Origin: BOG-908 sp965198855
GTDB lineage: Bacteria > Pseudomonadota > Alphaproteobacteria > Acetobacterales > Acetobacteraceae
Reading direction: 5' to 3'
Length of the DNA stretch: 64,000 nt
Assembly (NCBI GenBank): GCA_965198855.1
Contig: CBDAPZ010000002.1
Coordinates: 744,001-808,000, forward strand
Both the position numbers and the translations under genes were made by a program. Shown here piece after piece: positions 1 through 8,820 of this stretch; the stretch's first letter is position 1; every line of letters starts with the position of its first letter. The notes under the pieces are model-generated. The model was not told the DNA's origin. It saw only the letters and a program-made list of their open reading frames with translations, and did not search any database.

Positions 1-381
1 GAACGGATCGAAAAACCGCCCGTCTTTCTCCCATACTTCCGATGGCGGAACGACAGCGCCGATCGCCCAAGAGGTCCATTGCTCGAGCAATGTCGTCGTA
101 TAGATATTGCCGGTGCGAGCCGAAAATATGCCATAATTGAAGTTTTTTGCGCTTTCCTTCGAGAGGCCGTACGGCGCTGTCTCGGTCACCAGCCATCTGA
201 ACCCGCGCGCGGCCAATGACCTCCCGATGTGCGTCGCAAAGCACGATCCAAACGTCACCACCGGCTGATCGAGCCTGATGTTGAACTTGGGGTTCCATAA
301 TTCCGTCATGTCCAGCATATGGCGGTTTGCAACCGCCGTTCGCCAGAATGAAGAACCGGGGCGAGTCGCATAGGGATTCAC
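1..381 (-). CDS. GSCFA-domain protein (3' end beyond window)
   Basis: The minus strand is open from a GTG at 379-381 to the window edge (127 codons). The translation carries the family-naming motif GSCFATHIGRSLAARGF near residue 42, followed by NYGIFSARTGNIYTTTLLEQW, the pattern typical of GSCFA proteins. The family is SGNH-hydrolase-like and is often found in polysaccharide loci; its substrate is not known. The GTG is chosen because an in-frame TAG lies seven codons upstream and a GAGAGG ribosome site sits about 9 nt before it. The C-terminal part is off the window. A glycosyltransferase-like gene lies about 250 bp upstream in the same direction, so surface-glycan modification is the likely setting (inference). 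Confidence 0.85.
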   Translation of the reverse strand, partial: MNPYATRPGSSFWRTAVANRHMLDMTELWNPKFNIRLDQPVVTFGSCFATHIGRSLAARGFRWLVTETAPYGLSKESAKNFNYGIFSARTGNIYTTTLLEQWTSWAIGAVVPPSEVWEKDGRFFDPF

Positions 382-630
382 AGTGACAAACCTCTCATCC
401 TAGTGGGTGATCGACAGAGCCCTACTTGCCCGACGGCAATCCTTCTTCGTCCCGTTCCTCATTGTCGCCATATTGGCTTTATCCTTGTCGATCCGGAGTG
501 GTCTGCGCCGACGGCCGCCCCTTCGCCGCCGCCTTCTGCGCATCAAACAACTGCACCCTACGCGGCCGCCCGGGCTTATAGCCTCCAGCGCTTATAGGCA
601 TCTATACGAAATCTGGCGACGGGGGGAACG

Positions 631-1953
631 CTAGATCGCCAGCTTTTGCGTGTAGCCCGGGCGCGTGGCGCGTCCCGTCCACGCATCCACGAGCGAACCT
701 ACATCTATCGCGATCCCGCCATGGCGCCGGATGGTCGCCGCGTAGATTTTCCCCAGCAAGCCGCCAGCAACCAGGAAAAGGCGGCCGTCATGCGGTTGCG
801 ACAATTCCTTGTTCAATTGATGGAAAACTTCCGGAAAATGCGACCCGATTGTTGCCGCCTCGCCCAGCAAACCGGAAGATCCCTGCTCGCCCGGTATCTT
901 GTAGAAGCTCACATCGGTGAGCTGGAAGCGTTCGCCGACAAGGTCCTTCACCTCGGGCAGGCACGATACAATGCTGACGGCACCGGCCGCTTTTAGTATC
1001 CGCTCCAGGCTTCCATGCAGATGAAGATCCAGATGAATCTGCTGGCTGCACAACATGTGGCTGCCCCGGTTTGGCATGGCCCCCAGCAGGCCCCTCAGAA
1101 CATTCACCAGAGAGGGCACGCCGCGCATGCTGCTGATCGAATATTCATGCCGTATCCAGGATTCATAAGGCATCCCGATAACATCGCATTCAAGGAGATG
1201 GTTGATCAGCCCGAACGCCGTCTTGAGGAAGCCATTTTCGGCCCAGTCGAAACTCTTGCCGAACCACATGGATATCAGCTCGTCCCGATTGCGATGATAG
1301 AGCAGGCGCGACTCGAACTCGTCGCCGGTGCCCAGGGTCATGCAGCCACCTTCGCCGTCGCCAAGGCGAACCAGCGCAAAAGGTGAGCGTGTTTTGACCG
1401 CGGCAAGTATCCGCTCCTCGACCATCGGCGGCTTGGCCCATCCTTGCTGGCTGATCAGGCTGTCCAGCAGATACAGCGCGCGCCCGAGTGGAAACTTCCT
1501 GAGATATTCATTATACTCCAGCAGAGCAAAGATATCGTTCGACTCGCCGGTGCTTGCCGGCACGAGCCCGGATAGGAAACTATAGCATTCCTGGTGCGCC
1601 TCCATGGCGCTCAGCATATGGGCATAGAGTATCTTGCACCGAAACTCCGGGTTCGGCATCTGCATCACTTTTTCCAGGACACCGACCGCCTTGCGATGCT
1701 CCCCGTGCAGCCGGTGCATGAAGGCGAGTTCGAAGTGAGGCGCCTGATGATCCTTGTGAGCCTCGATCAGAGCCTCGAACATGCGGCGTGCGATCTCGGC
1801 ATAACCGGCATCCCGGCACTTGATCGATAATTCCAGCATGACCAGCGGCCCAAGCCCACGCCCGATCATCGAAGACGCGAGCTGTTCAACGACCTCGCGA
1901 TTTTTCGAGTCGATTGCGAAAGTAAACTGCTCTCGAAAAGAACTATGGTTCAC
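631..1953 (-). CDS. TPR-like protein with GT-D-type glycosyltransferase domain
   Basis: The N-terminal half (about 170 residues) is helical and TPR-like. The C-terminal half has LVRLGDGEGG, which matches the RxGDGE motif of GT-D (DUF1792) glycosyltransferases, and ends with LVAGGLLGKIY...GGIAIDVGSLVDAW, the usual closing motif of that fold. Such enzymes transfer sugars in surface-glycan assembly; the donor and acceptor cannot be read here. The start is uncertain. GTG at 1951-1953 is used because the codons before it do not look protein-like; the longer alternative is a GTG at 2029-2031. Neither has a strong ribosome site. The GSCFA gene follows on the same strand. Confidence 0.7.
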   Translation of the reverse strand: MNHSSFREQFTFAIDSKNREVVEQLASSMIGRGLGPLVMLELSIKCRDAGYAEIARRMFEALIEAHKDHQAPHFELAFMHRLHGEHRKAVGVLEKVMQMPNPEFRCKILYAHMLSAMEAHQECYSFLSGLVPASTGESNDIFALLEYNEYLRKFPLGRALYLLDSLISQQGWAKPPMVEERILAAVKTRSPFALVRLGDGEGGCMTLGTGDEFESRLLYHRNRDELISMWFGKSFDWAENGFLKTAFGLINHLLECDVIGMPYESWIRHEYSISSMRGVPSLVNVLRGLLGAMPNRGSHMLCSQQIHLDLHLHGSLERILKAAGAVSIVSCLPEVKDLVGERFQLTDVSFYKIPGEQGSSGLLGEAATIGSHFPEVFHQLNKELSQPHDGRLFLVAGGLLGKIYAATIRRHGGIAIDVGSLVDAWTGRATRPGYTQKLAI

Positions 1954-2120
1954 GGATACTGATTCCGAAATTAAATGACGTTGATTAAAGGATCCAGATG
2001 ACACGAAACGGTGGCGCAGGCGCCATTGCACGGAGTGCCGTGCAGTTGAAGCTTCGGCGACCCGAGACTAGACACGCCAAAGCACGGTAGTCAAACTACG
2101 TGCAGCACCCACCCCCAGAC

Positions 2121-2166
2121 GTAAAAGTCTTTTGGTTCTTTTCTTTAGAAAAGAAAACCTTGCTTC
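2121..2166. repeat. Half copy of dispersed A/T-rich hairpin repeat
   Basis: A single arm of the dispersed element: AAAAGTCTTTTGG followed by TTCTTTTC-TTTA-GAAAAGAA. It lies between the glycosyltransferase gene upstream and the ligase stop codon, both on the minus strand. The G/C-rich core and the second arm are absent. Confidence 0.8.
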
Positions 2167-2171
2167 CTCCC

Positions 2172-3545
2172 TCACATCCGAGCCGACCCATACTGTTCCC
2201 AGGCCGGCACCCAGCCCTCCTCCCCACGCTCCACCGCCTCCACCCTCTCAGGCACCTCCACCGCCACCCGCTTGGCCAACTCCACCGCCTGCATCCGCCG
2301 CGTGATGGAAAGCAGCGCCGCCAGCACATACACCCCTTCGAAATACGCAAAACTCAGCGCCGCCCCTGCCACCATGTAGACAATCAGCGAGAGCCTCAGC
2401 ATGCTCGCCAGGTCCACCATCCACGCCATGTCGGCATGGCCGCGCGCCCGCCTGCGGATGGTGCTGCAGGCATGGATCGACAGCCCCAGCATGCCCAGAA
2501 ACAGCAGCAGGCCGGTGAACCCGAGATCGCCCAGCACCTCGAAATAGATGCTGTGCGCCGCCATGCCGTCGGGCCGCAGCGGCGCGCTGTTCATGAAGTT
2601 CACCCGCGCCAGTTCCTTGCCGTATTTCAGGTATACGTCGGTATCCTGCACGGCATGGAACCCGCCGCCGAAGAACGGCCGGTCCAGCGCGATCAGCAGG
2701 CTCACCTTCCACGCGGTGATACGGTCGGTGAACGAGCTATCCGCCTGTGCCGTGCCGATCGTGTTGATCCGCTCGAACCAGGCTGCGGGTGCGAATTGCA
2801 GCATCACCACGCCGGCGACGGCGACGCCGATCAGGTTGCGTATCTTGTTGCGGTTGAGCGCGATCAGCCCAAGCGCGAAGGTCAGCAGCCCCAAAAATCC
2901 GCCGCGCGAATAGGTGCCGATCACCGAGACGCCGCACAGCACCTCGCCCGCCATCAGCGCGAACCGGGTGAGCGGGTTCACGCTGGTATTATATAGGTAC
3001 AGCAGCAGCGGCATGCACATCAGCATGCCCACCGCGAAGCTGTTATTATCGCCCATCGTGGTGATGCCGAGCACGTGGTGGCCGCCTGCCGTCACCAGCA
3101 CCTTCAGCCCCTCATCGACACCGTTGAAGGCCAGGCCTAGGCCGATCGCCAGCATCACGCCTTGCATGCGCTGCCGTGTGATCACCACCACGCTCAGCAC
3201 GAAACACAGCACCACGATCTTGCCGACCTTGCCGAAAAGCTCCCAGTTCGTCGGCAGCGGCGTCAGCGACAATATGGCGGAGACCAGCCCGACGAGCACG
3301 AAAGCGAGCATCATCGCCAGGATGCCGTCGACATAAGGCCGCCTGCCGTCGCGCTGCATCGCAAGCGCCCCCAGCGTGATCACCGCCACGATCTTGCTCA
3401 GCGGCAGGCTGGTCATGAAGCCGAACAGATACTCATCGGGCGAGCAGAACGAAAGCCACGCCCACAGCATCGCGCCCACATGCGGAAACCGCACCACCAC
3501 CGGGAGATAGGCGGCAAAAAACGCCAGGAACACCAGGTCGCGCAC
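2172..3545 (-). CDS. Putative O-glycosylation ligase, exosortase A-associated (O-antigen ligase/Wzy-like)
   Basis: A 457-residue multi-pass inner-membrane protein. The opening (VRDLVFLAFFAAYLPVVVRFPHVGAML) and the motifs GTYSRGGFLGL and DRITAWK match the exosortase-A-associated ligase family of the O-antigen ligase superfamily. Members are thought to polymerise or ligate a lipid-linked glycan at the periplasmic face. The start is GTG, 3 bp after the stop of a small membrane-protein gene, which suggests translational coupling. The beta-helix gene lies further upstream on the same strand. The C-terminal tail is rich in Val and Glu and is probably cytoplasmic. No exosortase gene is visible in this window. 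Confidence 0.8.
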   Translation of the reverse strand: MRDLVFLAFFAAYLPVVVRFPHVGAMLWAWLSFCSPDEYLFGFMTSLPLSKIVAVITLGALAMQRDGRRPYVDGILAMMLAFVLVGLVSAILSLTPLPTNWELFGKVGKIVVLCFVLSVVVITRQRMQGVMLAIGLGLAFNGVDEGLKVLVTAGGHHVLGITTMGDNNSFAVGMLMCMPLLLYLYNTSVNPLTRFALMAGEVLCGVSVIGTYSRGGFLGLLTFALGLIALNRNKIRNLIGVAVAGVVMLQFAPAAWFERINTIGTAQADSSFTDRITAWKVSLLIALDRPFFGGGFHAVQDTDVYLKYGKELARVNFMNSAPLRPDGMAAHSIYFEVLGDLGFTGLLLFLGMLGLSIHACSTIRRRARGHADMAWMVDLASMLRLSLIVYMVAGAALSFAYFEGVYVLAALLSITRRMQAVELAKRVAVEVPERVEAVERGEEGWVPAWEQYGSARM

Positions 3546-3548
3546 GGA

Positions 3549-3722
3549 TCAGAAATCCTGCATCGATTGGTAGGGCGAAATACGCTCGTCGCACGCAGCG
3601 CCCGGCTTCATGTCGAACAGGCCATGGCCATCGGTATTGAAACCGAAAGGGTCCGTCCTCGCGGCCCACAAGACGAGCAACAACATCACGATGAGGTTCA
3701 CGAGGAAGAGTAAGGCCTCCAT
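3549..3722 (-). CDS. Small single-pass membrane protein
   Basis: A 57-residue protein with one hydrophobic segment at residues 3-20 (LLFLVNLIVMLLLVLWA) and a polar C-terminus. The ATG at 3720-3722 is chosen because GAGG lies nine bases before it; a longer reading upstream runs through the dispersed repeat and is not credible. It ends 3 bp before the O-glycosylation ligase start, so the two are probably cotranslated. No family was recognised. A role beside the ligase is only inferred from position. Confidence 0.55.
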   Translation of the reverse strand: MEALLFLVNLIVMLLLVLWAARTDPFGFNTDGHGLFDMKPGAACDERISPYQSMQDF

Positions 3723-3773
3723 GAGATGCAACCTCTTTTGTTGAATCGTCATTACGGCAAGCTTGGTTTGGCG

Positions 3774-3824
3774 ACAAGAAAGGTTGTTCTTTTCTGAAGA
3801 AAAGAACCAAAAGACTTTTAAGTC
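3774..3824. repeat. Half copy of dispersed A/T-rich hairpin repeat
   Basis: One arm of the dispersed family: GTTCTTTTC-TGAA-GAAAAGAAC followed by CAAAAGACTTTTAAG. It lies between the small membrane-protein gene and the beta-helix gene, both on the minus strand. The hairpin could terminate or attenuate transcription; this is not shown. Confidence 0.8.
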
Positions 3825-3844
3825 TTGTGTCTTGAGCACGTATT

Positions 3845-4765
3845 TTACTGGATGGTGCCGGGGCCGGTGAGGGGGGTGATCAGGCCGGTCAAGGCGTTTT
3901 GCGTCAGAGCGGCCGGCAGGGAGCCGTCGTTGCGCACGAACACCATGCGGCGCGTGCTGTCGTTGCGAAAGCTGTTGCCGGTGATCACCGGCGACGCACC
4001 GGGCTGGTCCACGCCCTCGGTGCCGATGGCGATCGCGGCGCGGTTTTCGGCGTGCGCGCCCTTCTCCAGCGTGTTGCCACGCACCTCCAGGGCGCCGCCA
4101 TTCGGTGCCTCGATCAGGTAGCTGCCGGTGCCGACAGGGCCATCGGCGATGTCGCAGCCGGTCACCTCGGTGCGCGCGGCGCGCGATTTGATCGCATGCC
4201 CCTCCTGCATGTCGCGAAACACAGTGCCGGATACGCTCAGCTGTGCGATATGCCCCGCATAAATGCCGTGCGCACAGGCCTGCACACAGGCCCCATTGTG
4301 CTCGAACACGCTGTGACGCACCGTCAGCACCATGTCCGGCGCCGCCGCGGCGGTGAGAATGCCGTCCTGGTCATCGACGAACCGCACGCCGTCGACCAGC
4401 AGCGATCCGCCCTCGGCACGCAGGCCGGCACCGTTTCCCTCCGGCACCTTGGCTTCCGCCAAGGTCAGGTTGCGCAGTATCAGCCCGCGTCCGGCCGAAA
4501 CCAGTATGGCTTTCCCCTGACAGATCGCTGACGCCAGGATAATGGCGCCGGCCTCCCCGATGCCCTCGACAGTCAGCCCATCGGCACGCAGCACGGCGCA
4601 GGATTCATAATGTCCGGGGAAGATGCGAAGAACGTCGCCGTCGCGTAGCGAAGCGGCGGCCACGCCCACATCGTCATAGGCATGCCCGCGCCCTACCTCG
4701 AGAACACGCGCCTGGCAGGCGGCCCAGAACGCAAAAGGGCTGGCACAAAGTGCCAGCCCTTTCAG
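3845..4765 (-). CDS. Right-handed parallel beta-helix protein (exported), start unclear
   Basis: The mature part begins ARVLEVGRGHAYDD and shows the repetitive pattern of a parallel beta-helix, with short turns such as LTVEGIGEAG, LILRNLTLAEA and VTGCDIADG. Members with this opening are exported proteins near polysaccharide genes. A hydrophobic stretch before ARVLEV (LKGLALCASPFAFWAAC) looks like a signal peptide, but no ATG, GTG or TTG precedes it in frame until well inside the PEP-CTERM gene upstream. The coordinate given uses a CTG at 4763-4765; the first in-frame GTG is at 4667-4669, which would drop the signal. The terminator of the upstream gene overlaps this signal-peptide region. A lost start or an unusual start codon are both possible. 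Confidence 0.65.
   Translation of the reverse strand: MKGLALCASPFAFWAACQARVLEVGRGHAYDDVGVAAASLRDGDVLRIFPGHYESCAVLRADGLTVEGIGEAGAIILASAICQGKAILVSAGRGLILRNLTLAEAKVPEGNGAGLRAEGGSLLVDGVRFVDDQDGILTAAAAPDMVLTVRHSVFEHNGACVQACAHGIYAGHIAQLSVSGTVFRDMQEGHAIKSRAARTEVTGCDIADGPVGTGSYLIEAPNGGALEVRGNTLEKGAHAENRAAIAIGTEGVDQPGASPVITGNSFRNDSTRRMVFVRNDGSLPAALTQNALTGLITPLTGPGTIQ
4733..4762 (-). terminator. Rho-independent terminator after the PEP-CTERM gene
   Basis: A perfect 13-bp stem (AAAGGGCTGGCAC / GTGCCAGCCCTTT) with a 3-base loop. On the minus strand it is followed by a T-run. It begins 25 bp past the stop of the PEP-CTERM gene and overlaps the putative signal-peptide region of the beta-helix gene. Confidence 0.85.
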
Positions 4766-4787
4766 CGCAGATCGTAAGAAGACGATG

Positions 4788-5570
4788 TCAGACGGCGGCG
4801 GAGAAGCCGCGACGGCGCACCACGAAGCCGAGGCCGATGAGGCCGACCGCGAGCAGCGCGAACGAGGCAGGCTCAGGCACCGAGATGACCGGCTGCAGCG
4901 ACGACGAGAACGTGCCGACATCGTCAGCCGTGAAGCTGGCCAGCATGTCGTCCGCAGCAATCATCATCATCGGGCTGAGGGCCGAGAGGCCGTAGCTCGC
5001 GGTGACGATGTCACTGATCGGGAAATCCAGGAAGCTGGAGCTGAAGCTCTCCGTGTACGTCGAGCTCGGCGGATAGGAAGCATAAAGGCTGCCACCGCTG
5101 CTGCCATCCTGGCCGCTCAGCACCATGCCGCCGGAATTCGGCGTATTCGGTGTGATGGTGATGGTAAGCAGATTGGTCAGGCCATCGATCGGCTTCGCCA
5201 GGTTGTAGCTGATGGTGATCGCCGAAGTGATCGCCTGCGTATCATACGCAACGCCGCCGATGGTGCCCGTGCTCGCGGACGACGTCGTCGTCGCGCCGGC
5301 GCCGCCATTGATGGTTTCGATGGCACTCAGCGTGCCGGACAGGTCCGAAGACAGGCCCGAAATGCCGCTGCCATATTGGAAGCTGACGGCATCCCCACCT
5401 GCATTTGCAGTATTCAGCGTGGAGTAGGTTCCACTATTGGTCCAGCTCAGGCCATTGCCGCCCGTCTCTGTCACCTGCGCCACCGTGTAAACCGGATCGG
5501 CACTTGCCGCACCAACCAAACCGAAGCTTGCCAAACCCACCAGAGCCGTGACCGCGCGAATGCCGACCAT
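4788..5570 (-). CDS. PEP-CTERM sorting-domain exported protein
   Basis: A 260-residue protein with an N-terminal signal peptide (MVGIRAVTALVGLASFGLVG, cleavage near AASA) and a C-terminal VPEPASFALLAVGLIGLGF segment followed by an RRR cluster. That is the tripartite PEP-CTERM signal recognised by exosortases. The middle is Ser/Thr/Gly-rich and of low complexity, as in other glycosylated PEP-CTERM substrates. The ATG at 5568-5570 is supported by GTGAGG six bases before it; longer readings add a poor N-terminus. It sits with an exosortase-A-type ligase and amidotransferase, which fits a shared export and glycan pathway. A strong terminator follows the stop. Confidence 0.85.
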   Translation of the reverse strand: MVGIRAVTALVGLASFGLVGAASADPVYTVAQVTETGGNGLSWTNSGTYSTLNTANAGGDAVSFQYGSGISGLSSDLSGTLSAIETINGGAGATTTSSASTGTIGGVAYDTQAITSAITISYNLAKPIDGLTNLLTITITPNTPNSGGMVLSGQDGSSGGSLYASYPPSSTYTESFSSSFLDFPISDIVTASYGLSALSPMMMIAADDMLASFTADDVGTFSSSLQPVISVPEPASFALLAVGLIGLGFVVRRRGFSAAV

Positions 5571-5779
5571 GTCGAACCTCACCAAAGTGCCGCACAAGAC
5601 GTCCGGCGTGGCCAAGTTAATAACAGGTAAAAACGCAACACGCAACAACCTAGTGCAAAATAAAATGAAAAATTGAGACTAAACCCACGCGCGTGCGCCT
5701 TTTTGCCCATTTGTCGTCTTGGTTGCCAAAATGCCTTACCTATGCTCCGCAGGAAGAGCCAGAACGAGGACGATGCAGT

Positions 5780-7708
5780 ATGTGCGGCATAGCCGGGCTG
5801 TTCTACCCAGACGCTAAAACGCAGCCCGAAATGCTGCAAATTCAGGCGATGACTAACGCTATCTCATACCGCGGCCCGGACGGGGAAGGCTTCCACCTCG
5901 AACCAGGGATCGCCCTCGGCCATCGCCGCCTTGCGATCATCGACCCGGCCGGAGGTCACCAGCCCATGTATAATGCGAACCGAACGGTTGCTATCGTATT
6001 CAATGGGGAGATCTACAATTTCGAGAATATTCGTCAAAAATTAGAAAGTTCAGGTTACATCTTTCAAAACAGGTGCGATACCGAAACCATAATCCATGCG
6101 TGGGAAGAATATGGCGAGGCGTGCATACGCCATCTCTCAGGGATGTTTAGTTTCGCGATCTGGGATTCGCGTCAAAAAAAACTCTTCTGTGCCCGCGATC
6201 GGCTCGGCAAGAAGCCTTTCTACTATAGCTGGGTCGATGGTGTGTTCGCCTTCGGCTCCGAGATCGCGGCACTGGCAGCCCTGCCCGGGTTGTCGCGCGC
6301 CATACGGCCGCAGGCGGTTGATGATTTCTTCGCCTATGGCTACGTCCCGGAGCCCGGCACGATCTTCGAAGCCGTGCACAAGCTCCCGCCCGCCTGCACG
6401 CTCACTCTCGAACATGGCCTCGGAACGCCGCGCATCGCCCGCTATTGGCAGCCGACCCCGCAGGACGCACCGACCAGCGAAGAAGAGGCCATGCCGGAAA
6501 TACGCCGCCGGCTGGAGGATGCCGTCGCCTGCCGGTTGGTGGCCGACGTGCCGCTCGGCGCCTTCCTGTCCGGCGGCGTCGACAGCAGCGCCGTCGTCGC
6601 CACCGCCGCCGGGCTGCGCTCGGAAAAACTCGATACCTTCACCATCGGTTTCGAAGGAGCAGAGGACGAGACGCCTTATGCCGCCGAAGTGGCCATCCGC
6701 TACGGCACCCGCCAGCACAATGATCGCGCCGCCGCCACCGACATGATCGCCGCGGCCCGTCAGCAGGCACGCATCTTCGGCGAACCCTTCGGCGACAGCT
6801 CCTCGGTGCCGACCCACACCGTCTGCCGCCTGGCACGGCGCCACGCTACCGTCGCGATCTCCGGCGATGGCGGCGACGAGGTTTTCGGCGGCTACCGGCG
6901 CTATCGCTGGCACCGCCTGGTGTCCGGCGTGCGGAAACACCTCCCCGCAGGCCTCCGCCGTCACGCCATCGGCAATCTCGCGGCCCTGTATCCAAAACTC
7001 GACAGCGCACCGCGCTTCCTGCGCGCCAAACACACGCTCACCGAACTGAGCCTGGACGACGCGCAGGGTTACGCCCGCACCGTCACCCGCGTGCACGAAG
7101 CCCAGCGCCACCGCCTCTACAGCCCCAGCCTGCGCGCGAAGGTGGCCGGCCATGACCCCTTTGCTTTGCTTGCCGACGTGATGCAGGAGGCCGAACAGGC
7201 CGACCCGCTGCTGCAGGCGCAACTTGCCGACCTCGCCACCTGGCTGCCCGGTGACATACTGACGAAAGTCGACCGCGCCAGCATGGCCGCCTCGCTCGAG
7301 GTGCGCGCCCCCTTCCTCGACCACGACTTCCTGCAATGGGGGCTCGGCCTGCCCGCCGGGTTGAAGATCGGGGCCACCGGCGGCAAGCACATCCTCAAGC
7401 GCGCACTCGAGCCATTGCTGCCACACAACATCCTCTACCGCCCAAAGCAGGGGTTCGCCACCGACCTCGCCCCGTTGTTCCGCCGCGAAATGCCGCGCGT
7501 GCGTGCACTGCTGCTCGGCGCACCAATGCTGGAAAGCGGCCTGTTCGACCCCGACGCCATTATCGGCGTGCTCGACGAGCATGCAGCACGCACCACCGAT
7601 CACGCACAGCCGATCTGGCTGCTGCTGGCCTTCGAAGGATTTCTTGCATCCCTCGCTGGGATCGACGCGCCGCTTATCGCCGCCGGCGCCCCCATGCAGG
7701 CGGCATGA
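5780..7708 (+). CDS. Asparagine synthase-like amidotransferase (exosortase A-associated type)
   Basis: A 642-residue protein. ATG at 5780 is fixed by the need for Cys2 after Met1 (MCGIAGLF): Cys2 is the glutaminase nucleophile of class II amidotransferases. RGPDGEG (31-37) and NGEIYN (75-80) belong to that domain. The synthetase domain has the ATP pyrophosphatase loop SGGVDSS at 264-270 and SGDGGDE further on. The length and the neighbouring GT4 and O-glycosylation ligase match the amidotransferase found in exosortase-A polysaccharide loci more closely than housekeeping AsnB. GAGG lies 10 bases upstream. The stop overlaps the next gene in ATGA. Confidence 0.85.
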   Translation: MCGIAGLFYPDAKTQPEMLQIQAMTNAISYRGPDGEGFHLEPGIALGHRRLAIIDPAGGHQPMYNANRTVAIVFNGEIYNFENIRQKLESSGYIFQNRCDTETIIHAWEEYGEACIRHLSGMFSFAIWDSRQKKLFCARDRLGKKPFYYSWVDGVFAFGSEIAALAALPGLSRAIRPQAVDDFFAYGYVPEPGTIFEAVHKLPPACTLTLEHGLGTPRIARYWQPTPQDAPTSEEEAMPEIRRRLEDAVACRLVADVPLGAFLSGGVDSSAVVATAAGLRSEKLDTFTIGFEGAEDETPYAAEVAIRYGTRQHNDRAAATDMIAAARQQARIFGEPFGDSSSVPTHTVCRLARRHATVAISGDGGDEVFGGYRRYRWHRLVSGVRKHLPAGLRRHAIGNLAALYPKLDSAPRFLRAKHTLTELSLDDAQGYARTVTRVHEAQRHRLYSPSLRAKVAGHDPFALLADVMQEAEQADPLLQAQLADLATWLPGDILTKVDRASMAASLEVRAPFLDHDFLQWGLGLPAGLKIGATGGKHILKRALEPLLPHNILYRPKQGFATDLAPLFRREMPRVRALLLGAPMLESGLFDPDAIIGVLDEHAARTTDHAQPIWLLLAFEGFLASLAGIDAPLIAAGAPMQAA

Positions 7709-8793
7709 GGCTTCCGAAGCCTCGCCGGCGGCGCATTGCCTGGGTGTTTCCCGGCTTCGGTGTCGGCGGCGCCCAGGTGCGTTTCGCCGCAATCGCCAAT
7801 CATTTCGGCCCCGCCTGTAGCCATATCGTGCTGTCGCTCAACGGCGACCTCGCCTGCCGCGAAAAACTCTCCCCCGATCTGGACGTCGCCACGCCAGATC
7901 CCGGCCATCGCGGCGGCCGAATGGCTGCCGCCATCCTGCAGGCGCGCCGCACGCTGCGCACGCTCAAGCCGGATTTGGTCGTCACCAGCAATTGGGGCGC
8001 CATCGAATGGGCGATCGGCGCCAAGCTCGCGCGGCTGCCGCATCTGCACACCGAGGACGGCTTCGGCCCAGAGGAGCGACAGCAGCAAATCGGCCGCCGC
8101 GTGCTCACGAGGCGGCTCGTTCTGCGCGGCAGCCAGGTCGTGCTACCATCCCGCACTCTCGAAAAACTCGCGATCGAAACGTGGCGGCTGCCGCCACACC
8201 ACTTGCACTACATACCCAACGGCATCGACCTGGCGCGTTTCAACTGCGCTGCACCAGCCAAAGCACCGCCGGGCGCAGGCCCGATCATCGGCACCATCGC
8301 AGCCTTGCGTCCGGAGAAAAACCTCAAACGGTTATTAGAGGCTTTCGCAGCGCTGCGCGCACAGCGGCCAGTGCGCCTTGTGATCGTCGGCGATGGACCG
8401 GAGCGGCGGTCACTGGAAACCTATGCGCAAGATCTAGGGATCGGCACCGACACGCTCTTTGCAGGCCACACGACGCAAGCTGAAACCTGGTATGCTTCTT
8501 TCGACGTGTTTGCACTGTCGTCGGATACCGAGCAGATGCCGCTCTCATTGCTTGAAGCCATGGCTGCGGGCTTGCCCGCGGTCTGCACCGATGTCGGAGA
8601 TGTGCAGATCATGCTGTCGGCGCAAAACGCCGCGTTCGTGTCACCGTCAAATCCGGAAAGCTTTGCTCAGACGCTTATGCGCCTTTTGGGTACGGATTTT
8701 AAGGCGATCGGCCTTGCAAACCAGGCAAGAGCCAAAGCGGTCTACGATCAGGCGGACATGTTCGCCGCCCATGGGCGCCTGCTAGGGCTTTAG
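7705..8793 (+). CDS. Glycosyltransferase family 4
   Basis: A 363-residue GT-B fold protein. The N-terminal domain begins RIAWVFPGFGVGGAQ, with the Gly-rich acceptor-side loop of GT4 enzymes. The C-terminal domain has IIGTIAALRPEKNLKRLLEAF, VIVGDGPERRSLE and the EX7E-type region SSDTEQMPLSLLEAMAAGLP that binds the nucleotide sugar. The ATG overlaps the amidotransferase stop (ATGA), so the two are translationally coupled. It likely adds a sugar to the lipid-linked glycan built by this locus; the sugar is unknown. Confidence 0.85.
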   Translation: MRLPKPRRRRIAWVFPGFGVGGAQVRFAAIANHFGPACSHIVLSLNGDLACREKLSPDLDVATPDPGHRGGRMAAAILQARRTLRTLKPDLVVTSNWGAIEWAIGAKLARLPHLHTEDGFGPEERQQQIGRRVLTRRLVLRGSQVVLPSRTLEKLAIETWRLPPHHLHYIPNGIDLARFNCAAPAKAPPGAGPIIGTIAALRPEKNLKRLLEAFAALRAQRPVRLVIVGDGPERRSLETYAQDLGIGTDTLFAGHTTQAETWYASFDVFALSSDTEQMPLSLLEAMAAGLPAVCTDVGDVQIMLSAQNAAFVSPSNPESFAQTLMRLLGTDFKAIGLANQARAKAVYDQADMFAAHGRLLGL

Positions 8794-8820
8794 CCTGGCG
8801 CCCGCTCGCGGAAGCCGTGT

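Noticed and set aside
407..634. A 75-codon frame between the GSCFA and GT-D genes
   Set aside because: Highly Arg/Leu-rich, with no ribosome site, in a gap between two genes on the other strand.
2100..2996. A 298-codon frame on the plus strand
   Set aside because: Antisense to the O-glycosylation ligase and begins inside a repeat; composition is His/Arg/Gln-rich and not protein-like.
6137..7792. A 551-codon open frame on the minus strand
   Set aside because: Antisense to the amidotransferase, which has all catalytic residues; no motif in the antisense product.
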